Source: Sphingopyxis sp. OAS728
GTDB lineage: Bacteria > Pseudomonadota > Alphaproteobacteria > Sphingomonadales > Sphingomonadaceae
Assembly (NCBI RefSeq): GCF_014873485.1
Contig: NZ_JADBDT010000001.1
Location: forward strand, 2,914,001 to 2,978,000
DNA length: 64,000 nt
Direction of reading: 5' to 3'
The notes beneath the pieces are model-generated. The model had not been told where the DNA came from and ran no database searches. It saw only the letters and a program-made list of their open reading frames with translations. Position 1 is the first letter of the stretch, and each line of letters starts with the position of its first letter. This document shows, piece by piece, positions 45,414 to 57,076 of the stretch. Made by a program: the position numbers and the translations under genes.

Positions 45414-47504
45414 CTAAAGCGTCCCCGTCACCGTCAGCTGGAAAAACCGCCCGAACTTGCGCAGCCTCCGCTCGCTGAACGCCAGCGGCCCGTCGCGCCG
45501 GTCGACGAACACCGTCCGGTCGAACCCGTCCTTCATCCCGGCAAGGTTGCGGTACGACAGCTTCACGGTGAAGCCCGCGACATCCTTATGCTCGATGAAC
45601 GCGGTGACGAAGGGGCCGCCGGTATATTCCTTCTCGATCGCGCCGAGCCGGACATTCGGGCTGTAGCGTTCATCGAAATAGCCAGCGCCCCATGCGAGGT
45701 CGGTCTTGGGAATATCGTGGCGAAGGCTGAGGTCGACGACATATTCCTGCCCCTCGCTCTGGTCGCGCCACGCGCCGGTCAGCGGATCGCGCACGCGGTT
45801 GCGGCGCCAGGTAATGTCGCTGTTGATCCGCGCGCCCTTCCACCCCAGCCGGTCGAGCAGCAAGGTCGCCTTCGAACTGATGCGATAGAGATGCGACGGC
45901 GGCAAATTGCCGCGCCCTTCGGTCGTCGGGGACAGCGGCACCTGATCGACCAGATCCTCGGCATAGGCGTAAGCGAAGGCGACCGACGCATTGCCCCACG
46001 CGCCCATGTCCTGCACGAATTCCAGTTCGCTACGATTGACGATCGGCGGCACCAGCTTACCGTTGCCGCCATTGCCCTGCCCGTTCGCGACGTCGACCGA
46101 GCTCGCGAAATCGAAAAAGTCGAGCTGGTCGACGCGGCGCTGGAGGAACCAGTTGATCGTCGTCCTGCCGCGAACCTTCCACGCCAGCGCGACCTTGCCC
46201 TTCGGCCGGACGAAGCGGCGCGTCAGCCCGTCCGGACCCGACGAGGTCAGCTCGCTATATTCGGCCCCCAGATTGACCTGTGCGGTCAGATTGGACGCGA
46301 GCGCACGGCCCCAGGTCAGCGACGCCTCGCCACGCTTTTCCTCGACCCTGGTCCGCTCGCCGCCGAAGGTGACGGGCAGGAAACTGCCATCGGCCTGCAA
46401 GGTCGCGAACTCGGAATCGACGTCGAGCGTGTTGTACGCGCCCTCGAGTGCGACCTGCCAGTCGGTACCGCCGCCGGTGCGCCAGCTATATTCGCCGCGC
46501 AGGATCGACTCGCCCTCGTCGGCACTCTGCTTGAATCGCTCGCCGGTGCGCCCGCCGATCTCGCGGTCGACGATGAAGCTGTCGACGAAGGGGCTGTGCT
46601 CGAACCGGTACAGGGTGATCAGCTTCAGCCGGCCCTTGCCCAGCCCCAGCTCATAATCGCCGCCGATGTCGAAATTATACTCGTCCTCGGTGAAGCGGAA
46701 CGCCTCGCGCACCGTGCCGGCGCCGGGCTGAACCGAGGTTCCGTCCACCCGCTCGTCGAGCTTGACCAGCTGACCGCCCAGATTGAAATTCCATTTGTTG
46801 CCGTTCGCGGTGGTGCGCGCGAGCGCCGCCGACAGGCGCGGCTGGTCGGCGTTGTAGCGGCCGAACTCGTCGCGGACGAACAACAGCTCGCCATTGCTGT
46901 CGAACCGCTGTTCGGGACCCCAATGTCCCTGACGCCGCGCCTCATTCTTCAGGCTCAGTGTCACAGTCGTGCCGCCAAGCTTGCCCGTCGCCGAAATCTC
47001 GCCGTTCAGCCAGTTCTTGTCGAGCCGCGGGCGCCATTCGGGTTGCCAGCGGATCGTCGTCTTATACCCGCCGCTCCCCGCGCCCGCGACGAGCACAACG
47101 TTGGCGACCTGCCCGGTCAGCCCCGGCACATTCAGCCCCGCGCCGTCGACGATGTCGATATAGGCGACCTCGGCGGCGGTGATCCGAGCCAGCGCGGTGC
47201 GCGCGTCGGTCGACTTGTTCGCGATGCGCTCGCCGTTGATCAGCACATTCTCGGTCGCCGCGCCCAGCCCGCGCTCGCCGCCATTGGTGCCCGTGACGAT
47301 CAGGAAGCCGGGGACCTTCTCGACCATGTCGAGCGCGGTGCGCGGCGCGAAGCGCGTGAAATCGGCGGGCGTGTAACGCTCGGCGCCATTCACCGGGACC
47401 GGGATCGCGGGCGGTGCGTCGCCGGTGGGCTCCTGCGCGGCAGCAGGCGCGACCGACAGCAAAGCCAATATGGCCAGCGATGACCCGTGAAAAACGGCCG
47501 ACAT
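45414..47504 (-). CDS. TonB-dependent receptor
   Basis: A 696-residue outer-membrane receptor. The signal peptide ends AAAQEP, and the plug domain opens TALDMVEKVPGFLIVTGTNGG and ENVLINGERIANK, both typical of the plug. The barrel is complete and ends FGRFFQLTVTGTL, whose last residues resemble a normal C-terminal beta-signal. The substrate is unknown; no TonB box is obvious, and no riboswitch or Fur box was found in the short upstream gap, so iron or cobalamin cannot be inferred. Confidence 0.93.
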   Translation of the reverse strand: MSAVFHGSSLAILALLSVAPAAAQEPTGDAPPAIPVPVNGAERYTPADFTRFAPRTALDMVEKVPGFLIVTGTNGGERGLGAATENVLINGERIANKSTDARTALARITAAEVAYIDIVDGAGLNVPGLTGQVANVVLVAGAGSGGYKTTIRWQPEWRPRLDKNWLNGEISATGKLGGTTVTLSLKNEARRQGHWGPEQRFDSNGELLFVRDEFGRYNADQPRLSAALARTTANGNKWNFNLGGQLVKLDERVDGTSVQPGAGTVREAFRFTEDEYNFDIGGDYELGLGKGRLKLITLYRFEHSPFVDSFIVDREIGGRTGERFKQSADEGESILRGEYSWRTGGGTDWQVALEGAYNTLDVDSEFATLQADGSFLPVTFGGERTRVEEKRGEASLTWGRALASNLTAQVNLGAEYSELTSSGPDGLTRRFVRPKGKVALAWKVRGRTTINWFLQRRVDQLDFFDFASSVDVANGQGNGGNGKLVPPIVNRSELEFVQDMGAWGNASVAFAYAYAEDLVDQVPLSPTTEGRGNLPPSHLYRISSKATLLLDRLGWKGARINSDITWRRNRVRDPLTGAWRDQSEGQEYVVDLSLRHDIPKTDLAWGAGYFDERYSPNVRLGAIEKEYTGGPFVTAFIEHKDVAGFTVKLSYRNLAGMKDGFDRTVFVDRRDGPLAFSERRLRKFGRFFQLTVTGTL

Positions 47505-47656
47505 ATTTCCCCCTCGCGGCCGCTATCGAAACAGAAGCCCTCCCCAATCGCGAATAATTCGCAACAATTATATTGTCATTACATGTCTACCAACGGACAG
47601 CAGCCGTCGACGAGCGTCGGTTCCGACGCCTCCGTTCCGCCCCTGCGGCTTTGCGA

Positions 47657-48499
47657 TCAGTCGCGGAGCAACTCGTTGATTCCGGTCTTCGCGCGCGTCT
47701 GTGCGTCGACGCGCTTGACGATCACGGCGCAATAGAGCGACGGTCCCGGCGTCCCATCGGGCAGCGGCTTGCCCGGCAGCGCCCCAGGCACGACGACCGA
47801 GTAAGCTGGCACTTCGCCGACGAAGACCTCGCCCGTCGCGCGGTCGACAATCTTGGTCGACGCGCCGAGATAGACGCCCATCGACAGCACCGCGCCCTCG
47901 CGCACGATCACGCCCTCGGCAACCTCGGCGCGCGCGCCGATGAAGGCGCCGTCCTCGATCACGACCGGGCCGGCCTGCAACGGTTCGAGCACGCCGCCGA
48001 TCCCCGCGCCGCCCGACAGATGGACGTTCGCGCCGATCTGCGCGCAGCTGCCGACCGTCGCCCAAGCGTCGACCATCGAACCCTCGCCGACATAGGCGCC
48101 GATATTGACGAAGCTCGGCAGCAACACCGCGCCCTTGCTGATGAAGGCGCCGCGGCGGACGATCGATCCGGGGACGGCGCGGAAGCCCGCATCGCGAAAC
48201 CGGTTTTCGCCCCATCCGGCGAATTTCGACGGCACCTTGTCCCACCAGCGCGCGCCGCCGGGGCCGCCCTCGATGAGTTCCATGTCGTTGAGACGGAACG
48301 ACAGCAGCACGGCTTTCTTCAGCCACTGGTTGACCTGCCACGTCCCGCCGGCGTCCCGCTCGGCGACGCGATAGCTGCCGTCGTCGAGCCCGGCGATCGC
48401 GGTCTCGACCGCATCGCGCACCGCGCCTGTCGTCGTCAGCCCCAGCGTCTCGCGCGCGTCCCATGCGGCTTCGATCGTGCTCTGCAGGTCGGTGGTCAT
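47657..48499 (-). CDS. dapD: Tetrahydrodipicolinate N-succinyltransferase
   Basis: Succinylates tetrahydrodipicolinate in lysine and diaminopimelate synthesis. The 280 residues have the hexapeptide left-handed beta helix ([39 protein letters not shown]). The C-terminal part is [20 protein letters not shown], matching DapD. It overlaps the HAD nucleotidase gene by 4 bp. Confidence 0.97.
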   Translation of the reverse strand: MTTDLQSTIEAAWDARETLGLTTTGAVRDAVETAIAGLDDGSYRVAERDAGGTWQVNQWLKKAVLLSFRLNDMELIEGGPGGARWWDKVPSKFAGWGENRFRDAGFRAVPGSIVRRGAFISKGAVLLPSFVNIGAYVGEGSMVDAWATVGSCAQIGANVHLSGGAGIGGVLEPLQAGPVVIEDGAFIGARAEVAEGVIVREGAVLSMGVYLGASTKIVDRATGEVFVGEVPAYSVVVPGALPGKPLPDGTPGPSLYCAVIVKRVDAQTRAKTGINELLRD

Positions 48500-49173
48500 G
48501 AAATTCCCCTAGGTAAAGGCAATGAATCGAGCCAGTCGGCGATGTCGGTCGCGTGGAAATCGACATGCTCCGGCAGGTGGTCGCGATGGCCGCTTTCGCT
48601 GCCATTGTCCAGCCAGACAGTCGTCATCCCCAGCGCTTTGGCGGGGGTCAGGTTGCGCGCCATATCCTCGACGAAGACGCTCTTCGCCGGGTCGACGCCA
48701 AGGTGCGCAATCATCATGTCATAGGCGGCTGCGTCGGGCTTCGGCGTATAGCGCGTGATCCGTATGTCGCAGATGCCGTCGAACAGATCGGCGATCCCGC
48801 GCGCCTCCAGCACGCGCGCCGCATAATCGGCATCAGCGTTGGTAAAAATCAGCCTGCGTCCGGGCAGCCGCTCGAGCCCGGCGCGCAGCCGCGCATCGAC
48901 GCTCAGCCGGTCGAGCGCGATGTCATGCACATCGACCAGAAAATCCTCGGGCTCGACGCCATGGTGGCGCATCAGCCCCGCCATCGTCGTGCCATGATCA
49001 TGGAAATATTGCTTTTGCACCCGCCGCGCCTCGACCGCGTCGACGTCCAGCAACCGCATGATGAAGGCGCCCATGCGTTCATCGATCAGGTCGAACAGCT
49101 TCGCCGACGGCGCGTAAAGCGTGTTGTCGAGATCGAAGATCCAGCTGTCGATATGGTGGAGCGGGGCGGGCAT
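48496..49173 (-). CDS. HAD pyrimidine 5'-nucleotidase-like phosphatase
   Basis: A 225-residue HAD hydrolase with motif [11 protein letters not shown], motif [17 protein letters not shown] and motif [20 protein letters not shown]. The LDNTLY opening and the helical cap are typical of the pyrimidine 5'-nucleotidase group (SDT1/YjjG-like), though substrate is not certain. Starts at 49173 or 49185; the shorter one is used because it begins just before the domain. dapD overlaps by 4 bp, so they are coupled. Confidence 0.88.
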   Translation of the reverse strand: MPAPLHHIDSWIFDLDNTLYAPSAKLFDLIDERMGAFIMRLLDVDAVEARRVQKQYFHDHGTTMAGLMRHHGVEPEDFLVDVHDIALDRLSVDARLRAGLERLPGRRLIFTNADADYAARVLEARGIADLFDGICDIRITRYTPKPDAAAYDMMIAHLGVDPAKSVFVEDMARNLTPAKALGMTTVWLDNGSESGHRDHLPEHVDFHATDIADWLDSLPLPRGIS

Positions 49174-49312
49174 GCCGGGCCGCATAAAGGCTGCGGTGCG
49201 TGGGGGCAAGGTGGGCGACAGATGTTCGGCGAGGATCAATTAACCGCATGATGCTACCCGTCTTCTCTCCGCCACGCTAATAGTCGGGCATCAGGGCAAA
49301 AGGGGTACGGCG

Positions 49313-51697
49313 ATGGCCGACGCGAACCGACGCAGCAGCATCCGGCGGGTGGCCGCGCGGCCTTTGCCGCTTCTGCTCTCGCTTGCTGCGCTCTCGCTCG
49401 CCGCATGCGGCGGCGGTGGCGGTACCCCCCGCCCCTCGCCGACTCCCGCACCGCCGTCCGCGCCAACCCCGACCCCGACTCCCACGCCGACCCCTACCCC
49501 TACCCCGCCGCCAACGGGCAATTTCAACACCGCCGAAACGCGCATGTCCGACGGGGTCAATTTCCACGGTGCGATCACGGCCTATCAGGCGGGCGCGACG
49601 GGACAGAATATCCTCGCGGGTGTCATCGATGACGGGATCGATCAGGACAGCCCCGAATTCGCCGGCCGCATCTCGTCGCAATCGACCGACCTTGCGGGAT
49701 CGCGCGGCATCAACGGCGAAGGCACGCACGGCACCAACGTCGCGCAGCTGCTGCTCGGCGGCAAGAATGACGTGGGCACCTTCGGCATCGCGTTCAACGC
49801 GAACCTGCTCGTGCTGCGCGCCGACCGGCCGGGCAGTTGCGCGACCGAAGACCCGTCGAACGACGAAAGCGGCTGCCGCTTTCCCGAAACCGCGATCGCG
49901 GCGGGGCTCGACCGCGCGGTCAGCGCGGGTGCGCGCGTCGTCAACATCTCGCTCGGCGGCGAAGATCCGCCCGGCGCGACTTTGCGCGCCGCGGTCTCGC
50001 GCGCGACCGCGGCGGGGATCATCGTCATCGTGTCGGCGGGGAACGAGGGCGACACGACCGCGAACGGTAATGATCCGAACAATCCCGACCGCTTTGCGCA
50101 GGGACTTCGCGACGCCGGCGGCGGTCTCGTCGTCATCGCGGGGTCAGTGAACGACAGCGGCGCGATCTCGGGGTTCAGCAACCGCGCGGGCGGCTATGCC
50201 GGTTCCTATCTGACCGCGCTCGGCGAGGGTGTGTGCTGCGCCTATGAAAATGGCACGATCCAGACGCAGGGCAATTTCGTCTTCGTTTTGAACGGGACCA
50301 GCTTCGCGGCCCCGCAGGTCGCGGGCGCCGTCGCACTGATCGCGCAGGCCTTCCCGAACCTGTCGAGCCAGCAGATCGTCTCGCTTCTCTATCAGTCGGC
50401 GCGCGACGCCGGCGCGGCGGGCGACGATGCCGTCTACGGGCAAGGCATCCTCGACATTGCGCGCGCCTTCCAGCCGATGGGCGCGACATCGCTCGCCGGC
50501 ACGTCGACCGCGGTCGCGCTGAACGCGCCGCTGGGTATCCTCGGCGGCCCGATGGGCGATGCCGGCGGGGCTGGAACGCGGGGCCTTGTCACCGATAGTT
50601 TCGGCCGCGCCTTCAACGTCGATTTCGGCGGGTCGCTCGCGTCGCGGCGGCCTGACTTCAAATTGTCGGGCGCGATCGGCGGGCTCGTTCGCCAGCAGAG
50701 CGCCGCCAGTCGCTCGCTCGCGCTGTCGCTCGTCACCGCGCCGGGTACAGGCGGCACCGATGCGCTCGCGGGCCTGTCCTTCCACGACGCGCAGCGCGCG
50801 CGCACCCTCGCCGCCTCGGTCATGACGCGCCTCGACGCGCGCACCCTTGTCGGTTTCGCCGCCGGGCGCGGTACCGGCGGCCTGCTCGCGGGCGAGCGCG
50901 GCGACAGCGGCCACGCGATGCTGATCGGCGACGCCGCGCACGAGGGGCTCGGTTTCGCCGCCAGCCCCGGAATTGGCACGATAATTCGCCACAATATCAT
51001 TAATAATCAATATGTTAATCTGATACTGGAAAATGGCTCTGTCTCGGGCGCGCGCTGGCAGGACGACCCGCTGCTCCGCTACCGTTCGCGCCACGACAGC
51101 CGCTACCAGCGCATCGGTGCCGCTTGGGACGGCCGCTTCGGCGCCGTCCGCACCGCGCTCGGCGCCAGCTGGCTGCGCGAATCGGACAGCCTCCTCGGCG
51201 CCCGCCTCGGCCCGATGTTCGGCGCCGGCGGCGCGACCAGCCTCGTCGGCGACGCCGGCGTCGTGCTCGATATGCGCGACAATTGGCAAATTGCGGCCAA
51301 CTGGCGCCAGATGTGGACGCGCGCCGACCAACGCGGATTGGTCGCAGGCGGCGCGCTCTGGTCGACCGCCTTCTCCTTCGACATCGCCAAGGGCAACTTG
51401 GTTCGCGCCGGCGACCGCGCGGCGCTCCGTTTCGCACAGCCCTTGCGCGTCGCGCGCGGCGGCATCGATCTGATGCTTCCCGTCACGCACGACTATGCAA
51501 CCGGTCGCGCCGACTTCGGCCGCCGCACCTATAATCTCGCACCCACAGGCCGCGAACTTGTCGTCGAGGCAAGCTATGCGATGGCCCTGTTCGGCGGCGA
51601 ATTCATTGCCAATGCATGGTGGCGGAAGGATCCTGGCCACATTGCAGCGATGCCCGACGATCAGGGTGCGGCGCTCCGCTTTACGATAGGCTTCTGA
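49313..51697 (+). CDS. S8-family subtilisin-like autotransporter lipoprotein
   Basis: A 794-residue exported serine protease. A lipobox LSLAAC places the lipidated Cys at residue 32. A Pro-Thr linker (about 49-68) follows, then a subtilase domain with Asp106 (VIDDGID), His139 (GEGTHGT) and Ser330 (NGTSFAAPQVA). The last 250 residues alternate as a beta-barrel and end GAALRFTIGF, as in autotransporters. A 60-bp stretch at 50970-51030 coding for residues about 553-575 is strikingly AT-rich with rare codons (see findings). It may process surface proteins. Confidence 0.9.
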   Translation: MADANRRSSIRRVAARPLPLLLSLAALSLAACGGGGGTPRPSPTPAPPSAPTPTPTPTPTPTPTPPPTGNFNTAETRMSDGVNFHGAITAYQAGATGQNILAGVIDDGIDQDSPEFAGRISSQSTDLAGSRGINGEGTHGTNVAQLLLGGKNDVGTFGIAFNANLLVLRADRPGSCATEDPSNDESGCRFPETAIAAGLDRAVSAGARVVNISLGGEDPPGATLRAAVSRATAAGIIVIVSAGNEGDTTANGNDPNNPDRFAQGLRDAGGGLVVIAGSVNDSGAISGFSNRAGGYAGSYLTALGEGVCCAYENGTIQTQGNFVFVLNGTSFAAPQVAGAVALIAQAFPNLSSQQIVSLLYQSARDAGAAGDDAVYGQGILDIARAFQPMGATSLAGTSTAVALNAPLGILGGPMGDAGGAGTRGLVTDSFGRAFNVDFGGSLASRRPDFKLSGAIGGLVRQQSAASRSLALSLVTAPGTGGTDALAGLSFHDAQRARTLAASVMTRLDARTLVGFAAGRGTGGLLAGERGDSGHAMLIGDAAHEGLGFAASPGIGTIIRHNIINNQYVNLILENGSVSGARWQDDPLLRYRSRHDSRYQRIGAAWDGRFGAVRTALGASWLRESDSLLGARLGPMFGAGGATSLVGDAGVVLDMRDNWQIAANWRQMWTRADQRGLVAGGALWSTAFSFDIAKGNLVRAGDRAALRFAQPLRVARGGIDLMLPVTHDYATGRADFGRRTYNLAPTGRELVVEASYAMALFGGEFIANAWWRKDPGHIAAMPDDQGAALRFTIGF

Positions 51698-51737
51698 TCG
51701 GCTTTAACCCCTCAATTCAAAAACAGGGGATGCCAGA

Positions 51738-53039
51738 ATGAAGCCGATTCATATTCTTCCGCTCGCGCTGATCGGCGCGGCGCTCGCCTCGCCGCTCGCG
51801 GCACAAGCGCCGACGCGCACGGTGATCCATGCCGGCCAATTGCTCGCCGAACCCGGCAAGCCCGCGCGCGGCGCCTCGACGATCATTGTCGAGGGCGGCA
51901 AGATTGTCAGCATCGCCGACGGCTATCAGCCCGCCGACCCCGGCGCGACCTTGATCGACCTCAAGGACAAATATGTCCTCCCCGGCCTGATCGACAGCCA
52001 CGTCCACCTCACCAGCGACGCGGGCGGTATCGCCGGCCAGCTCGAAGAGGTGGCGCTGAGCCCTGCGGCGCAGGCGTTCAATGCCGAGGCGAACGGGATG
52101 AAGACGCTACGCGCCGGCTTCACCACCGTCCGCAATCTCGGCGACGGCGACGGCGCGACCTTGGCGCTGCGCGACGCGATCCTTGCGGGCAAGGTGCAGG
52201 GGCCGCGCATCGTCGACGCCGGCAACAGCATCTCGGGGAGCGCGGGGCATATGGATGGTTCGCTCGGCTATCGCGACGAGCTGCGTCCCTTCTTCGCGGG
52301 CGCGGGCAATACGTGCAACGGCGCCGACGACTGCCGCCGCGCGGTGCGGCTGCAGATCGGGCGCGGGGCCGACGTCATCAAATTCGCCTCGACCGGCGGG
52401 GTCAACAGCCGCATCGGCGCCGGTCTTGGCAAACAGATGTTCGACGACGAGGCGAAGGCGATCGTCGATACCGCGCACCTGTTCGGCAAGAAGGTCGCAG
52501 TCCATGCGCACGGCGCCGACGGCATCCGCCTCGCGATCGACGCGGGTGCCGACTCGATCGAACATGGCACGATCCTCGACGAAGCGACGATCGCCGCCTG
52601 GGCGAAATCGAAGACCTATTATGTCCCGACACTGTCGACGGTGAACGGCTACAAGGAACGCATCGCCGCGAACGCCAACGCCTATGAGCCTGACGTGCTC
52701 GCCAAGATCCAGTGGCGCATTTCGATCACGGGCAAGAGTCTCGAACAGCTCGTACCCAGAGGTGTGCGCATCGGCTTCGGCACCGACGCCGGCGTGTCGA
52801 AGCATGGGCGTAACGGCGATGAGTTCGAGCTCATGGTCCAGCATGGGATGAAGCCGGTCGAGGCGCTGAAGGCCGCGACCGTCAACGCCGCCGACCTGCT
52901 CGGCCTGTCGAACGAGATCGGCACGATCGCGCCGGGCAAGAGCGCCGACATCATAGCGGTGGCGAGCGATCCCGTCGCCGATGTGCGCGTGCTGAAGAAG
53001 GTCGACTTCGTGATGGCGCGCGGGACAGTCGTCGACTGA
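51738..53039 (+). CDS. Secreted amidohydrolase-family metalloenzyme
   Basis: A 433-residue amidohydrolase with a signal peptide (MKPIHILPLALIGAALASPLAAQA). The zinc-binding motif DSHVH (His88, His90) and HAHGADGIRLAIDAG carry metal ligands, and FGTDAGVSKHGRNGDE holds the catalytic Asp. The pattern is that of the imidazolonepropionase/prolidase-like amidohydrolase group, many of which are periplasmic. It follows the subtilase gene by 40 bp and may share its transcript. Substrate unknown. Confidence 0.9.
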   Translation: MKPIHILPLALIGAALASPLAAQAPTRTVIHAGQLLAEPGKPARGASTIIVEGGKIVSIADGYQPADPGATLIDLKDKYVLPGLIDSHVHLTSDAGGIAGQLEEVALSPAAQAFNAEANGMKTLRAGFTTVRNLGDGDGATLALRDAILAGKVQGPRIVDAGNSISGSAGHMDGSLGYRDELRPFFAGAGNTCNGADDCRRAVRLQIGRGADVIKFASTGGVNSRIGAGLGKQMFDDEAKAIVDTAHLFGKKVAVHAHGADGIRLAIDAGADSIEHGTILDEATIAAWAKSKTYYVPTLSTVNGYKERIAANANAYEPDVLAKIQWRISITGKSLEQLVPRGVRIGFGTDAGVSKHGRNGDEFELMVQHGMKPVEALKAATVNAADLLGLSNEIGTIAPGKSADIIAVASDPVADVRVLKKVDFVMARGTVVD

Positions 53040-53534
53040 TCAGAGCGCGTCGCGCAGCGTCCGCCACCGGTCGAGTTTCGACGCGAAGCCGATCGTGTGC
53101 GCGGCGCTGCTCGACGGCAGGTCGACGACCGCGACTCCATCGAGAGGCGACAATTGCTTTCGCCCGATCGCTGCAGCTTTCCCGCCGTTGAAGGCGATCA
53201 TGCGGAGGTTGGGCAGGTCGGCAACCAGCGCCGCAAGGTCGTGCGCTTCGGCTTCGCGGATTTGGCTGTCGCTGCTCGTATGCCGTTCGGCGCTGCGGAT
53301 CACGTCCCACAGTCCGACCTTTGCTTCGCGCAGCGCGGCCAGCCTGTCGTCGTAGTCCATAGTCGCCAGCGGCTTGTCGACGACTTCGCCGAGCAGGCGC
53401 CAGAACTGGTTCGTGGGGTGCGCATAATATTGCTGTTCGGCGAGCGAGCGGACGCCGGGCAGACTTCCCAGAATCAACAACCGCGTATCGGGGGCGACAT
53501 GCGGCGCGAAGCTGGCGTGGCGAATAGCGGTCAT
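53040..53534 (-). CDS. DNA-deoxyinosine glycosylase-like (Mug/HDG family)
   Basis: A 164-residue uracil-DNA-glycosylase-superfamily protein. RLLILGSLPGVRSLAEQQYYAHPTNQFW is the family pocket, with the G-S-x-P pattern and HPxNxFW. The final region SSSAAHTIGFASKLDRWR carries the S-x-A motif. This matches hypoxanthine-DNA glycosylases (deoxyinosine repair). The start at 53534 is clear from the conserved opening. It converges with the amidohydrolase gene with no gap. Confidence 0.88.
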   Translation of the reverse strand: MTAIRHASFAPHVAPDTRLLILGSLPGVRSLAEQQYYAHPTNQFWRLLGEVVDKPLATMDYDDRLAALREAKVGLWDVIRSAERHTSSDSQIREAEAHDLAALVADLPNLRMIAFNGGKAAAIGRKQLSPLDGVAVVDLPSSSAAHTIGFASKLDRWRTLRDAL

Positions 53535-53840
53535 GGGCGACCGATACCCCGCGCCGACCGGCGCAACAATATTGCCCGCCCCTTGACCGCGAAGGGAATC
53601 GGGTCTAGGGGCCCGCTCGACCGAAAAGGGCAGTTTGCTGCCTCTTTCAGTTGCAACAGCGCTTGAACATTGCTGGCGCGGATGGAGCCTCCGGAAGATC
53701 ATCATGATCCGCCGGGGTCTTTTGCTGTTATCAGGTCGGCCGTTTTTCGCCATTTTTGGCGGGTTATCGGCCGGAGCTTCATCCACCGCGGTACAGTAAC
53801 CGTTCGCTTTGATGGGCGGACATTTAAAGGTGAAGCATTC
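53535..53840. promoter_or_regulatory. Upstream region of rpsL (str operon leader)
   Basis: 306 bp with no gene. It contains TTGACC at 53583, a plausible -35, but no good -10 match. A hairpin CGCCA-TTTT-TGGCG (53748-53761) sits inside a longer CGGCC/GGCCG pairing, 80 bp before rpsL. This would be the str-operon leader; I could not identify a known S7 binding structure. No coding sequence is seen. Confidence 0.4.
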
Positions 53841-54212
53841 ATGCCCACGATCAACCAGCTGGTCCGCAAGGGCCGGACTCCCCAGAAGGTGAAGTCCAAG
53901 GTCCCGGCGATGGACGCAAACCCGCAAAAGCGCGGCGTTTGCACCCGTGTCTATACGACGACCCCGAAAAAGCCGAACTCGGCGCTCCGCAAGGTTGCGA
54001 AGGTCCGCCTGACCAACCAGCGCGAAGTCATCACCTACATCCCCGGTGAAGGCCACAACCTCCAGGAACACAGCGTTGTGCTGATCCGCGGCGGTCGTGT
54101 CCGCGACCTTCCCGGTGTGCGTTACCACGTCCTGCGCGGCGTGCTCGATACGCAGGGCGTGAAGGACCGCAAGCAGAGCCGTTCGAAGTACGGCGCGAAG
54201 CGTCCGAAGTAA
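53841..54212 (+). CDS. rpsL: 30S ribosomal protein S12
   Basis: The 123-residue S12, a decoding-centre protein. [29 protein letters not shown] and [19 protein letters not shown] are invariant. The streptomycin-resistance positions Lys42-like (TPKKPNSAL) and Lys87-like (PGVRYH) regions look wild type. The ATG at 53841 is fixed by the family opening. First gene of the str operon, followed by rpsG, fusA and tuf. Confidence 0.99.
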   Translation: MPTINQLVRKGRTPQKVKSKVPAMDANPQKRGVCTRVYTTTPKKPNSALRKVAKVRLTNQREVITYIPGEGHNLQEHSVVLIRGGRVRDLPGVRYHVLRGVLDTQGVKDRKQSRSKYGAKRPK

Positions 54213-54285
54213 GGACCGCTTTTTCGGCTATTTGATCATCCCAGGCTGCCTTGGCGCCGGGATGCTGTTGTAAAAGGAATTACCT

Positions 54286-54756
54286 ATGGCTCGTCGTCGT
54301 CGTCCTGAACGCCGCGAAATCCTGCCCGATCCCCGTTTCGGTGATACGGTGCTGTCGAAATTCATGAACAGCGTCATGCTGGACGGGAAGAAGTCGGTCG
54401 CCGAAAGCATCGTTTATGGTGCGCTCGAATCGGTCGAAGCCCGTGCCAAGAAGGAACCGCTCGGCGTGTTCCACGAAGCGCTGGCGAACATCCGCCCGAA
54501 CATCGAAGTCCGCAGCCGCCGCGTCGGCGGTGCGACCTATCAGGTTCCGGTCGAAGTCCGTCCGGAACGTGCGCAGGCGCTCGCGATCCGCTGGCTGATC
54601 ACCGCTGCGCGCAACCGCAGCGAAACCACGATGGCCGCACGCCTGTCGGGCGAACTGCTCGACGCGTCGAACAACCGTGGCAATGCCGTGAAGAAGCGTG
54701 AAGACACGCATCGCATGGCGGAAGCCAACCGCGCCTTCAGCCACTACCGCTGGTAA
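54286..54756 (+). CDS. rpsG: 30S ribosomal protein S7
   Basis: A 156-residue S7, an assembly-initiating protein that binds the 3' major domain of 16S r[19 protein letters not shown] opens the protein, and [20 protein letters not shown] and NRAFSHYRW are family signatures. It lies 73 bp after rpsL; a small hairpin-like stretch separates them. In E. coli S7 represses the str operon, so it may do so here, but I see no matching binding site. Confidence 0.99.
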   Translation: MARRRRPERREILPDPRFGDTVLSKFMNSVMLDGKKSVAESIVYGALESVEARAKKEPLGVFHEALANIRPNIEVRSRRVGGATYQVPVEVRPERAQALAIRWLITAARNRSETTMAARLSGELLDASNNRGNAVKKREDTHRMAEANRAFSHYRW

Positions 54757-54864
54757 GCGCTCGCGGGACGCGTGCCCATCGGGCGGCGCGTCTCGCAATC
54801 GTAACAATCGTTCCTATATCGGGGGTGGCTCCAAAGGCCTCCCCCCAAATCCAAGGAAAAGACC

Positions 54865-56958
<2,094 letters not shown>

Positions 56959-57076
56959 TGGGTCAAAGCCGCGCGGGCTTGCACCGCGCGGCAAGACCCT
57001 CTAAGGGCGGCGCCTGATTCAGCAGGCTCGTCCAGGACTGATCAACGCAAACATTGAACAAGAAGGTTTTACCATC

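Noticed and set aside
47505..47656. Possible riboswitch or Fur site before the TonB receptor
   Set aside because: Only 152 bp, no B12-box or Fur-box pattern seen.
49471..49510. Short tandem repeat reading PTPTPT as a possible CRISPR or VNTR
   Set aside because: It is the Pro-Thr linker of the subtilase; repeats are 6 bp and there are no spacers.
50144..51640. Long minus-strand open frame opposite the subtilase
   Set aside because: High-GC shadow frame, Arg/Ala-rich, no domain; the plus-strand subtilase has all catalytic motifs.
53583..53612. TTGACC promoter of rpsL
   Set aside because: The -10 position has no TATAAT-like match; kept only as a remark on the leader.
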